Shown: positions 1 through 6,871, numbered from the stretch's first letter. The stretch is 15,478 nucleotides of DNA from Gammaproteobacteria bacterium (GCA_013372875.1 JABXIW010000418.1:1-15478), one strand, 5' to 3'. A program made the numbers and translations. Notes: generated by a model from the sequence alone, not told the origin.

Positions 1-821
1 GCGAAAGCGGCACCGGCAAAGAATTAGTTGCCCACAATATTCATTTGTCCTCGCGGCGGCGTGATGAACCTTTCGTTGCCATTAACTGCGCCGCTATTCC
101 CGAAACCCTGTTTTATTCCGAATTGTTTGGTCATGAAAAAGGAGCCTTTACGAATGCTCAAGCGAAAAAAATCGGTCGTATCGAAGCGGCGCAAGGGGGC
201 ACCTTATTTTTAGATGAAATTGGCGATATGCCACACACACTACAAATCAGTTTGTTGCGCTTTTTGGAAACCAGTCAAATCGAACCTTTGGGCGCTGTTG
301 CAAGCGTTAATGTCGACTGCCGAGTGATTGTGGCGACCAATGTCGATCTAAAACAAGCCGTGCATGAAGGTCGTTTCCGTGAAGATCTCTATCATCGGAT
401 TAATGTGTTGCATCTGCAAATCCCACCACTACGCAACCGACACGAAGATATTTCACTGCTGGCTAACTATTATTTGCAACATTACACCGAAGGCAAGGCA
501 CAAAAGAGCTTTACTCAAAGTTGCTATGGCGTGATGCAGCAATACCACTGGCCAGGTAACGTGCGCGAATTGATGAACCGCATTCAAAGAGCCGTGATCT
601 TATCCGATGGCAACTTGATCAACGAAAAACACTTGGATCTCAACTTTAGCGCCAAACCCTATATCGCCAGTATGCAGGAAGTGCGCAGCAAAGCCGAACG
701 CGAAGCCTTGATTCTATCCATTGAGCAATCGGGCTATAACCACACTCAAGCGGCCAAAAACCTCGGTATATCCAGAACCAGTCTTTATCGACTGTTACAT
801 AAACATAACATCCCCATGTAA
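1..821 (+). CDS. Sigma-54-type AAA+ transcriptional activator, Fis-type HTH (5' end outside window)
   Basis: This is the C-terminal part of an enhancer-binding-protein-type regulator. The reading frame is open from base 3 and starts inside the Walker A motif (ESGTGKE, bases 3-23), so the receiver or sensor domain lies upstream of the window. Visible next are the loop-1 motif (bases 141-158), Walker B (LFLDEIGD, about 204-227), the arginine-finger region [11 protein letters not shown], the sensor-2 WPGNVREL segment, and a C-terminal Fis-type helix-turn-helix ([19 protein letters not shown]). The loop reads GAFTNA instead of GAFTGA. The second glycine of that loop normally helps contact sigma-54, and VpsR-type members of the family have degenerate loops and use sigma-70 instead. 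VpsR-like is therefore a plausible subfamily, but the missing N-terminus prevents a firm call. A TTG at 45 is not a true start, since homology runs through it. No terminator is evident after the stop. Confidence 0.93.
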   Translation, partial: ESGTGKELVAHNIHLSSRRRDEPFVAINCAAIPETLFYSELFGHEKGAFTNAQAKKIGRIEAAQGGTLFLDEIGDMPHTLQISLLRFLETSQIEPLGAVASVNVDCRVIVATNVDLKQAVHEGRFREDLYHRINVLHLQIPPLRNRHEDISLLANYYLQHYTEGKAQKSFTQSCYGVMQQYHWPGNVRELMNRIQRAVILSDGNLINEKHLDLNFSAKPYIASMQEVRSKAEREALILSIEQSGYNHTQAAKNLGISRTSLYRLLHKHNIPM

Positions 822-907
822 CATAAATGGGATAAACCCTAATTAGCTCACATAGCTTCTTCCATAGAAGTCTCATATTGTATATTTATTAACCAGCAGT
901 CTAACTG

Positions 908-924
908 TGTCACATATTTTGACA
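908..924. repeat. Inverted repeat TGTCA-N7-TGACA, possible operator
   Basis: The arms TGTCA (908-912) and TGACA (920-924) are perfect complements separated by 7 bases. They lie in the 172-base gap between the AAA+ regulator gene and the metallopeptidase gene, about 70 bases before the peptidase start. The right arm is part of a TTGACA hexamer, but no convincing -10 lies 16-18 bases after it. Binding by the neighbouring regulator is only a guess. No GG-N10-GC sigma-54 promoter was seen in this gap. Confidence 0.25.
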
Positions 925-993
925 GCTTATATTCCTAAAATCCTCAGCGAAACTTAAACATCCACATCACTTTTTAAGTTTATTGAGGTATCT

Positions 994-2982
994 ATGAATT
1001 TAAGGTTAAGACCAATCCTATCCGCTTTAGCGCTTGCCATCAGTTCGACCAGCTTACTGGCGACTCCAAATCAAACGATCCAAGGCACTGTTTCAATCGA
1101 TTTTGAAGATCATATGCATTCTAAACAAAATGCCAAGAGTCAAAAGCGTTACTGGCTAACTAGCGCCGACGGTACATCAGAATTGCTCATGCCGCAGGCA
1201 CCCAACTGGTTAAAAGCTGGGCAAAAAATTAGTATTCAAGCGCAAAAAACCAATGGCAAATGGGCACTAGTCGATAATCAAATCAATTTACTACAAACCA
1301 ACGAACAAGTTGCAAGTGCCGAACTTGCAGCAGCCACTGGCGCTATGGTGTCTGGAATCAATAGAGTGTTAATTGCCGAAGTAAATTTTGCGATTAACCC
1401 TATCGTTCGTTACAGCTCTGGCCAATTGAGCCAAATGATGGAGCAATCCAATCAATTTTTTAATGAAAATTCTTATGGCGAATTCGGCCTGGTTAGTGAT
1501 GCGCTGGAAGCAATCACCGTGGATGTGGATACCTCAGTTTGTGATACTTCTGCATTAGCTAACCAAGCCGATACCATTTTCCGTCAACGCGGCTATGAGC
1601 CGAATGATTATGATCATGTGGTTTATGTGATGCCAACCCACCCTAAATGTAGCTGGTCGGGTAAAGGTAATGTTAATGGCCCAAGAAGCTGGATCAAACG
1701 ATTTGAGCTAAGCACCATTAATCATGAGCTTGGTCACAACTTAGGTTTATATCATTCCAATAAGAAGGAATGCGGATCGGTCACCACCAACAGCGATGCT
1801 TGTAGCGTCGTTGAATATGGTGATTACAACAGCGCCATGAGCTCTACTGCCAGCACTAAGCACATTAATGCTGCACATAAAGAGCAGTTAGGTTGGTTAG
1901 CCAATAAAGTGGCCAATATCAGTTCCAGCCAGACGGTGACTTTAAGTCCATACGAATTGAATGATAGTTCTACAAAAGCGGTCAAAATTCGCAAAGGCTT
2001 AAATAGCAATGGTCAACTGGAGTATTATTATTTGGAATATCGCCAAGCGATTGGTTTTGATTCAAGTCTTGGTAACGAATTCCCAAGCTTTTTAAACGGC
2101 GTGCGTCTACGTGAAGCGATTGAGGGTAATGTAAACTCAAGTAACTTACTCGACCCAACGCCTAACAGTAATAGCTACGATTGGGATGATATTTCTTTAT
2201 CGCCAGGTATGAGTTACCAAGATCAAGCTTATGGTATTAATATCAGCGTTTTATCGTCGGATACTAGTCAATTAACACTACAAGTTAGCTATGAGCAAAC
2301 CAATACCTGCCAAATTAACGCTTCCAGTTTAACTCGCTTGAGCGCGCAAAATGTTAACGCTCAAACTGGCGAGCAACTGCTGCTTGAATATCAATTAACC
2401 AATAATGATGATAGCAACTGCACAGCAACTAATTATCAATTAAGCCAATCTTTGCACAATGGCTTTAATGGCTCGCTTGATATCAATCAAGTAACGCTAG
2501 CACCAAAGCAAAGCCAACTAATCCGTCAAACCATTAACGTTGGCACTAGTACTGATGCTGCAACCTATTCGCTAGGCATTAATGCTAATCGAGAGAATGA
2601 TAGTGCTGCGGCTTATTACCAAGTCACAGTGTTAGCAAGCAATAGTAATAATGCGCCAAACGCCAATAATGATAGTTTAGTTTTAACTCAAAAATCATCA
2701 GCGTCAATTCAAGTATTAAACAATGATTCCGATCCAGAAGGAGACTCAATTTATGTGGTCAGCACAACCCAAGGTTCAAAAGGCAGTGTTAGCATCAATG
2801 CCGATGGCTCGCTTAAATACACTCCATCTAAGCGCTTTAAATCTAGCGATAGCTTTAGCTACACTATTTCAGATGGCCAATTAACCAGCAGCGCGACTGT
2901 TAGCGTCAGTTTACAAGCTACTTCTGATGGTGGCAGCGATGGTGGCTCGGGCGGCAAAGGCGGCGGTAAAGGTCGCAAGTAA
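994..2982 (+). CDS. Secreted M11 (gametolysin-like) zinc metallopeptidase with C-terminal Ig-like domains
   Basis: A signal peptide (about residues 1-23, cleavage after LLA) indicates export. The zincin motif HELGHNLGLYH spans residues 244-254: H244, H248 and H254 would bind zinc and E245 would be the catalytic base. A metzincin-type Met-turn follows (YGDYNSAMSS, M282) and then NAAHKEQLGWL. The YGD...M and KEQLGWL spacing is typical of the M11 family. After the catalytic part come a beta-rich domain (about 437-548) and a cadherin/Ig-like repeat (about 550-645, NNDSDPEGDS through YTISDGQ). The protein ends in a Gly/Lys-rich tail, GGSGGKGGGKGRK. That tail is not followed by a transmembrane helix, so it is not a standard GlyGly-CTERM anchor. 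A GAGG ribosome-binding site at 985-988 supports ATG 994. Substrate unknown; extracellular protein or glycoprotein degradation is inferred. Residues 24-110 form an unassigned N-terminal region, possibly a propeptide. Confidence 0.88.
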   Translation: MNLRLRPILSALALAISSTSLLATPNQTIQGTVSIDFEDHMHSKQNAKSQKRYWLTSADGTSELLMPQAPNWLKAGQKISIQAQKTNGKWALVDNQINLLQTNEQVASAELAAATGAMVSGINRVLIAEVNFAINPIVRYSSGQLSQMMEQSNQFFNENSYGEFGLVSDALEAITVDVDTSVCDTSALANQADTIFRQRGYEPNDYDHVVYVMPTHPKCSWSGKGNVNGPRSWIKRFELSTINHELGHNLGLYHSNKKECGSVTTNSDACSVVEYGDYNSAMSSTASTKHINAAHKEQLGWLANKVANISSSQTVTLSPYELNDSSTKAVKIRKGLNSNGQLEYYYLEYRQAIGFDSSLGNEFPSFLNGVRLREAIEGNVNSSNLLDPTPNSNSYDWDDISLSPGMSYQDQAYGINISVLSSDTSQLTLQVSYEQTNTCQINASSLTRLSAQNVNAQTGEQLLLEYQLTNNDDSNCTATNYQLSQSLHNGFNGSLDINQVTLAPKQSQLIRQTINVGTSTDAATYSLGINANRENDSAAAYYQVTVLASNSNNAPNANNDSLVLTQKSSASIQVLNNDSDPEGDSIYVVSTTQGSKGSVSINADGSLKYTPSKRFKSSDSFSYTISDGQLTSSATVSVSLQATSDGGSDGGSGGKGGGKGRK

Positions 2983-3001
2983 AGAAGCACCCTTTGCCCA
3001 T

Positions 3002-3032
3002 AAAAAAAGCCCTTATGATTAAGGGCTTTTTT
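3002..3032. terminator. Bidirectional Rho-independent terminator between convergent genes
   Basis: A perfect 7-bp stem, GCCCTTA (3009-3015) and TAAGGGC (3020-3026), has a 4-base loop. It is flanked by seven A on the left (3002-3008) and six T on the right (3027-3032), so it can terminate transcripts from both directions. It lies 19 bases after the metallopeptidase stop and 14 bases before the stop of the minus-strand DUF11-like gene. Confidence 0.93.
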
Positions 3033-3046
3033 CGTGGTGATAGTGA

Positions 3047-4732
3047 TTAATCTTGCTGATTTTGTGTTAATGGACACAATTCACAAGAAGCACTATCGGA
3101 TTGACCCACCGTTGCTAAAGGACCAGTATCGACCACTGGCGAGGTTGCTTTAGCGGTAGCGGTGTTGGTCAATGAGCCGGCGGTTCCGCTAGGTATCGTA
3201 TCAGGCAGATAACTACCGCTGGATACGTTACAAACATTGCCGCCAAACACACCTTCTAACACCCCATCCCCATCTTCGCAGAAGCCACTGCCGTTACAGC
3301 TAAAACCAGCACCGCAATCTGCATTGATCAGACAGGTTTTTGGGAAGTCCAGTGAGAAGGATTCATTCAAGCTGGCATCCTCATTATCAGTTAAAGTGAC
3401 ATCGAGTGGCGCATCACCAGTATTACAGACCTCAACCTCATAGGATTTTCTCACTGCGACCACGCCGCTTGAATCATCCAGTGATAGATCACAGGACTTA
3501 ACGATGCTTAGCATTGGTGATAATTGCAAGGAATCACAATCTGCGGTGTATTGCTCTGCCGTAATGAAACTCGAGCCGAAACTGACTTGCGCATCAACGG
3601 TATTAGAACCACCATTGACACTTGAGACATATTGCCCACTGAAACTAATGATTTCATTAGGCGCCCAGCCATTGGCATCATCATCGATTTGCGCAACGGT
3701 TTGTACTACTTGGAATGCATCACCATTACTTGGTTGATCATCCACAGTAACGGTTTCGCTAGCAGCAATACTGCCAACACCAGTATTTTGCAAATTTATG
3801 GTGTAATCAATTACAAACTGATTTCCGTCGGTTAACTCGCTGGCACTACAGGTTTTAGTCACCGCGATTGAACAAAGTGGGAATTCACCACCTAAGAAAT
3901 CCTTGAGTTGTGCGGTTTCAGAACGAGAGGAGCGGGTCTCAATCAAAAAACTACTAAAACAAGGGATTTCTGTTACGCCGACTAAGGCCAAAGCATCAGT
4001 CACATTTAAGCGACCTTCGAAGAAAGACTCCACAGGATAAACCCCAGCGGCAGCGGTTTTACTTTGGAAAGCCCAATCAGCTTGGCTAAATTCGCTGTCG
4101 TTAGTGATAGCACACGCCACTCCAGGATCACTGGCAGTGTTACATTTTGCACCAGCATCACCAGAGTTATAAATCAGCTGCAAGTTATCACTAACATCAC
4201 CACCACTATCAACCCAGCGCATCACTTGTACAAAAGGTTGCGCGTTGGAGCCTTGAGGGTATTCCATCACGATAAATAAATCGTTCTCCACATGCTGTCC
4301 CGTGAATCGATTATTACCATCTGGGCCAACTTGGTCTTGGAAATACCAAAAACCCATAATCGCATCACCATTGTTGGCAAATCGTTCAGCACCAAAATAG
4401 AAAATCAAGTCACCCGCTTCGTTGTAAGCAGCCGAATAACCATTTCGCAAATCATCTTTATCGGGCACAGCTCCATCTTTATACCACCATTGAGTCACAT
4501 CATTGATGTCTTTTGAGCCACCTTTCCAGAAAATAGTTTTTGGCGGTAAATCGGCCACTACGCCTGTAGCCACCAATTCACCACTAGCTAAGGCCGTATT
4601 GACATTTTGCCAATCATCCGCCGCTGTATCTTTGGCAGTGTTACCATCTAACTCGAGTGGATCAACCGCAAAAGTGGCGGACGCACAAAAGCAGGCAGCA
4701 AAAGCTCCCGTTAACAATTGTTTAAGTTTCAT
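3047..4732 (-). CDS. Secreted DUF11-like repeat protein with cysteine-rich module, function unknown
   Basis: The start is placed at ATG 4732 because GGAGG precedes it and a clean signal peptide follows (residues 1-22, ending SATFA). An in-frame open stretch to 4825 adds only a non-signal-like segment. The mature protein begins with a globular region rich in aromatic and Asp/Gly residues (about 25-285), including FWKGGSKDIND, FYFGAERFANNGDA and SFLIETRSSRSETAQLKDF. From memory, similar blocks occur ahead of DUF11 repeats in secreted proteins of other phyla. Two beta-sandwich-like repeats follow, opening with VTKTC (C295) and SIVKSC (C414). The second is interrupted by a compact cysteine cluster (C467-C485, pattern C-x5-C-x5-C-x5-C) resembling an EB/EGF-like knot. 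There is no sortase, GlyGly or membrane anchor, so the protein is probably periplasmic or released. An adhesion or matrix role would be inference only. It shares a terminator with the convergent peptidase gene. Confidence 0.8.
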   Translation of the reverse strand: MKLKQLLTGAFAACFCASATFAVDPLELDGNTAKDTAADDWQNVNTALASGELVATGVVADLPPKTIFWKGGSKDINDVTQWWYKDGAVPDKDDLRNGYSAAYNEAGDLIFYFGAERFANNGDAIMGFWYFQDQVGPDGNNRFTGQHVENDLFIVMEYPQGSNAQPFVQVMRWVDSGGDVSDNLQLIYNSGDAGAKCNTASDPGVACAITNDSEFSQADWAFQSKTAAAGVYPVESFFEGRLNVTDALALVGVTEIPCFSSFLIETRSSRSETAQLKDFLGGEFPLCSIAVTKTCSASELTDGNQFVIDYTINLQNTGVGSIAASETVTVDDQPSNGDAFQVVQTVAQIDDDANGWAPNEIISFSGQYVSSVNGGSNTVDAQVSFGSSFITAEQYTADCDSLQLSPMLSIVKSCDLSLDDSSGVVAVRKSYEVEVCNTGDAPLDVTLTDNEDASLNESFSLDFPKTCLINADCGAGFSCNGSGFCEDGDGVLEGVFGGNVCNVSSGSYLPDTIPSGTAGSLTNTATAKATSPVVDTGPLATVGQSDSASCELCPLTQNQQD

Positions 4733-4860
4733 AAGAATTCCTCCGAAAATTTCCCTAATATTTTTCGACCTTCCTGGTGGCTTGCGCCCAAGAGGACTGT
4801 CAGAGTAGTAACAAGCAAAGCTCATTACTTACTTGTTGAGAGCATTTTTCATGCCAGGTT
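4733..4860 (-). other. Candidate structured 5' leader of the DUF11-like gene
   Basis: On the minus strand this untranslated stretch contains several possible helices. A closing pair CCTGG/CCAGG (4854-4858 with 4773-4777) encloses a GCAT/ATGC hairpin, an AACAAG/CTTGTT stem (4832-4837 with 4810-4815) and a CTTG-GGCG-CAAG hairpin. An alternative AGTAA/TTACT stem would exclude the AACAAG stem. In addition, TCCTC in the leader (plus-strand 4792-4796) is complementary to the GAGGA of the ribosome-binding site (plus-strand 4739-4743), so translation could be masked. It matches no riboswitch class that I recognise. The individual stems are short and could be chance. Confidence 0.3.
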
Positions 4861-5059
4861 GAATAAACGTTTGATTTATTGAGAATAATTTTTAGAGAGG
4901 AATATTCATCGAAGCGAAGTTAGCTATAGTTGCTTTATTTTTGTTACGCACATACTCAACTTAGCTCAGGTTTTGAGTTAATCAATAAGTTAGAGCATTT
5001 TTAATGTCACATTTTAAATACAGTTTTTTAAGCAGGCTTTTATGATTTTATACTTCCAT
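4861..5059. other. AT-rich intergenic stretch with one inverted repeat, no gene seen
   Basis: This stretch separates two minus-strand genes and must hold the promoter of the DUF11-like gene, but I see no hexamer pair good enough to call. It contains an inverted repeat with arms ACTCAA (4954-4959) and TTGAGT (4973-4978) and a 13-base spacer, which could be an operator or chance. No open frame with a ribosome-binding site was found. Confidence 0.4.
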
Positions 5060-5089
5060 AAAAAAACCCTTGTAAAAACAAGGGCTTTT
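5060..5089 (-). terminator. Rho-independent terminator of the DUF937 gene
   Basis: The 7-bp stem CCCTTGT (5067-5073) and ACAAGGG (5078-5084) has a 4-base loop. Read on the minus strand, it is followed by seven T (the A run at 5060-5066). It lies 34 bases beyond the DUF937 stop codon in the direction of transcription. Confidence 0.9.
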
Positions 5090-5123
5090 CAATGTATCAA
5101 TTAGGATACAAAAAGAATCTATC

Positions 5124-5651
5124 TTAACGGAATAATTTACCTGCCATTCCCATTAAGTCATCCATCATAGAGCCGTCGCTATCAGCATCTAGCAAACTTT
5201 CAATCATATTTTTATTGCCGCCCATCGGCTGTCTAGCTTGCTCTTTGCCTAGTGAACCCATCAATACTGACGCTGCCATTGGCAACATTTTCTTTAAAAT
5301 TGAAGAGTCCAATCCTGATTGCTGAGAGGCTTGCTGAGCCACTTGGCGTGAAACTTCTTTTGAACCAAAAATATGACCCAAGATAGAGTTACCATTATCC
5401 ACCGCTTGTGGCTGACCTAAAAGTTCAGGCTGATCAACGTATTGCTGATTTTTGTTTCTGTTCAATGCTTCTAACAATGACTCCAAACCGCCTTGTTGTT
5501 TCACGTTACGCTGCATACCGCCCTGTAGCGCTGGCAATAATGAACCTAATCCCTTCAGCGCATCACCCGCGTCCAAATTGAGATTTTTTGCAATTTGGCC
5601 AATGGCGCCAGAATTTTGTTGGCCCAATACCATTTCTAATAAATTACCCAT
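5124..5651 (-). CDS. DUF937 (YidB-like) domain protein
   Basis: This 175-residue protein has the composition and motifs of the DUF937 family: MGNLLEMVLGQ, repeated short helices rich in Gly, Leu and Gln, and the segment SSILKKMLPMAASVLMGSLGKEQ. The C-terminus is acidic and Met/Leu rich (DADSDGSMMDDLMGM). It has no signal peptide or transmembrane helix, so it is probably cytoplasmic. The biochemical role of the family is not established. The start at 5651 is supported by AGGAG about 9 bases upstream. It is transcribed alone, away from the Atl gene, with its own terminator. Confidence 0.85.
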   Translation of the reverse strand: MGNLLEMVLGQQNSGAIGQIAKNLNLDAGDALKGLGSLLPALQGGMQRNVKQQGGLESLLEALNRNKNQQYVDQPELLGQPQAVDNGNSILGHIFGSKEVSRQVAQQASQQSGLDSSILKKMLPMAASVLMGSLGKEQARQPMGGNKNMIESLLDADSDGSMMDDLMGMAGKLFR

Positions 5652-5673
5652 AAGATCGATCTCCTAAATAAAC

Positions 5674-5690
5674 TGCAACAAGGCGTTGCA
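5674..5690. repeat. Short hairpin/inverted repeat in the leader of the DUF937 gene
   Basis: TGCAAC (5674-5679) and GTTGCA (5685-5690) form a 6-bp inverted repeat with a 5-base loop. It lies 23 bases before the DUF937 start and downstream of its proposed promoter. It could be an operator or an mRNA hairpin; the function is unknown. Confidence 0.35.
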
Positions 5691-5706
5691 TCACAATAAC
5701 CAATAC

Positions 5707-5736
5707 ACTATATGATGGCGTCTGGTTATAATCCAA
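5707..5736 (-). promoter_or_regulatory. Putative sigma-70 promoter of the DUF937 gene
   Basis: Read on the minus strand, a -35 of TTGGAT (plus-strand 5731-5736) and a -10 of TATAGT (5707-5712) are 18 bases apart. This would give a leader of about 50 bases before ATG 5651. Both hexamers match the consensus partly. Confidence 0.45.
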
Positions 5737-5783
5737 TAATAGAATCAATCATTTAACACTATTTAACAGTTGCCGATCAACTT

Positions 5784-6146
5784 ATGAGTTCCCAACTTGA
5801 TAACTTCAAACAAGCCGTTTACTTTTGGGTCGCGCAAATACCCAAAGGGAAAGTCGCCAGCTATGGCCAGATAGCGCGCTTAGCGGGTTATCCAAGGCAT
5901 GCGCGGCACGTTTCTAAAGCATTAGGCTCTGCCGATAAGTCATTGAAATTACCTTGGCAAAGGGTGATAGCGGCCAGTGGTAAGATTGCTTTTGATAAGG
6001 ACTCTGATGGCTATGCCAGACAATCAAATTTATTACAAAAAGAAGGCGTTAAGATCATAAAAGGCAAAATTGATTTGAAACAATTCGGCTGGCAAATCGT
6101 CGAGAATGATAACAGTGACCTCAGCCCCGAAGAATTTTTTAAATAA
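5784..6146 (+). CDS. Alkyltransferase-like (Atl) DNA lesion-binding protein
   Basis: This 120-residue protein consists of the MGMT/Ogt DNA-binding domain (PKGKVASYGQIARLAGYPRHARHVSKAL). At the position of the alkyl-accepting cysteine (PCHR) it has LPWQRVI, with W58 replacing Cys. That substitution defines Atl proteins, which bind O6-alkylguanine without repairing it and hand the lesion to nucleotide excision repair. R41 in ARHVSKAL corresponds to the arginine finger that flips the base. The C-terminus has a short extension (ENDNSDLSPEEFFK) beyond the usual domain. The gene is first in a two-gene operon: its stop TAA (6144-6146) overlaps the ATG of the thioredoxin-fold gene by one base. The start at 5784 fits the family's N-terminus, but its ribosome-binding site is weak. 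Confidence 0.92.
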   Translation: MSSQLDNFKQAVYFWVAQIPKGKVASYGQIARLAGYPRHARHVSKALGSADKSLKLPWQRVIAASGKIAFDKDSDGYARQSNLLQKEGVKIIKGKIDLKQFGWQIVENDNSDLSPEEFFK

Positions 6147-6685
6147 TGAGCAACCCGTCCAAAAAGCAGTTAGACAAAAAGCCTCTGTGGCGCCACTTTG
6201 TCGAATTATTGATTTTAATCGCCATTATCAGCGCTATCTGGCAATGGCAAGAACGGCATCTACTGAGCAAGCAAGATAAAGCTCAAGCACCGAGCCAAGT
6301 ATTAGTAGGGCTGGATCAAAAAACTTATGCCCTGCCGATCAAAGGTCAGAAGCAGCTGGTTTATTTTTTTGCGCCTTGGTGCACTGTCTGTCGCCTCTCC
6401 ATAGGTAATATTGAATCACAAAAAGCCGGTCTTTTAGCAAAGGGTTATCAAGTTCGCTATGTGGCACTAGATTGGCAATCTCAAGCTGAAGTTGAAACCT
6501 TTGTTGCCGATAAAGAACTGACTTTCCCAGTGTTAATGGGCAGCCTCGAAACCATGCAGCAGTATCAGATCAAAGGTTTTCCCACCTACTACTTAATTGA
6601 TGAAAACGGCGCAATCACCGCAGGCTCACAAGGCTACTCGACCAGTTTTGGGATTTGGCTTAGAAGCCTAGCCGAAGGCCAATAA
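6146..6685 (+). CDS. Membrane-anchored thioredoxin-fold protein, TlpA/ScsD-like
   Basis: An N-terminal membrane anchor (about residues 17-34, ELLILIAIISAIWQW) is followed by a periplasmic thioredoxin fold. The active site is WCTVC (C79 and C82) and the cis-proline is in GFPTYYL (P146). The layout and length (179 residues) match the protein disulfide oxidoreductase group that includes ScsD and TlpA. The expected role is a thiol-disulfide exchange enzyme facing the periplasm, possibly a reductase for a specific client such as a metal or haem protein. The client cannot be read from the sequence. Its ATG shares one base with the stop of the Atl gene, which indicates translational coupling; the functional link is not obvious. 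No terminator lies directly after the stop, and the next plus-strand terminator is at 6839-6871. Confidence 0.88.
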   Translation: MSNPSKKQLDKKPLWRHFVELLILIAIISAIWQWQERHLLSKQDKAQAPSQVLVGLDQKTYALPIKGQKQLVYFFAPWCTVCRLSIGNIESQKAGLLAKGYQVRYVALDWQSQAEVETFVADKELTFPVLMGSLETMQQYQIKGFPTYYLIDENGAITAGSQGYSTSFGIWLRSLAEGQ

Positions 6686-6696
6686 AAACCTCAAAC

Positions 6697-6740
6697 AATA
6701 ATGAGAATCATTTGCACTTGCTGAAATTTTAGTTTATAGT
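6697..6740 (+). promoter_or_regulatory. Fur box overlapping a sigma-70 promoter (for the candidate sRNA)
   Basis: AATAATGAGAATCATTTGC (6697-6715) matches the 19-base Fur consensus GATAATGATAATCATTATC at 15 positions. Its right end overlaps a -35 hexamer TTGCAC (6712-6717), followed by a 17-base spacer and a -10 of TATAGT (6735-6740). A Fur dimer here would occlude the -35, predicting repression when iron is plentiful. No protein gene follows on the plus strand. Confidence 0.75.
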
Positions 6741-6747
6741 TCTTAGT

Positions 6748-6871
6748 ACAAACTTTGATAGTTTTGCTGAATTTTAATAACCATAAATGTTTCTAAAGAA
6801 CTCTATCTCTAGAAATCATGTCTCTTCACGCTAATCAACCCCACTAGTTTCACGACTGAGGGAATTTTTTT
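6748..6871 (+). ncRNA. Candidate Fur-regulated small RNA (RyhB/PrrF-like in logic)
   Basis: A Fur-overlapped promoter points into a gap whose next gene runs on the opposite strand. The transcript would start near A6748 and end at a terminator-like hairpin with seven T at 6865-6871, giving about 124 nt. Inside it, TTTCTA (6790-6795) pairs with TAGAAA (6810-6815), extendable by weaker pairs around a bulge. This leaves an unpaired C/U-rich stretch (about 6820-6842, GTCTCTTCACGCTAATCAACC) that could contact ribosome-binding sites. I see no sequence match to the RyhB core or PrrF, so only the logic is shared: Fur repression, short length, and a Rho-independent end with a U-tail suited to Hfq. Alternative reading: the terminator simply serves the Atl-thioredoxin operon. 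The Fur box plus well-spaced promoter argue against that being the whole story. Confidence 0.6.
6839..6871 (+). terminator. Rho-independent terminator (candidate sRNA; also upstream operon)
   Basis: The stem is imperfect: AGT (6846-6848) pairs with ACT (6855-6857), extended by a T-G wobble and C-G pairs between 6841-6844 and 6860-6862 around single-base bulges. It is followed by AA and seven T (6865-6871). The T run is on the plus strand only. The stem is weaker than other terminators in this window. Confidence 0.6.

Noticed and set aside
919..947. Sigma-70 promoter from TTGACA at 919-924 for the metallopeptidase
   Set aside because: The -35 is perfect but nothing resembling a -10 lies 16-18 bases downstream.
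2926..2982. GlyGly-CTERM sorting signal at the end of the metallopeptidase
   Set aside because: The Gly-rich part and terminal basic residues are present but the required hydrophobic helix is absent.
4503..4808. Plus-strand open frame of 101 codons opposite the start of the DUF11-like gene
   Set aside because: It is antisense to a well-supported secreted-protein gene, has no ribosome-binding site and shows no recognisable domain.
4741..4860. Known riboswitch (cyclic di-GMP-I or cobalamin) in the leader of the DUF11-like gene
   Set aside because: GGGCGCAAGCCACC superficially recalls conserved boxes of those classes, but the remaining conserved elements and spacing are missing.
6787..6834. 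Fifteen-codon open frame inside the candidate small RNA (ATG 6787 to TAA 6832-6834)
   Set aside because: No Shine-Dalgarno sequence precedes it and its first codons lie in the internal hairpin. At this length it is expected by chance.
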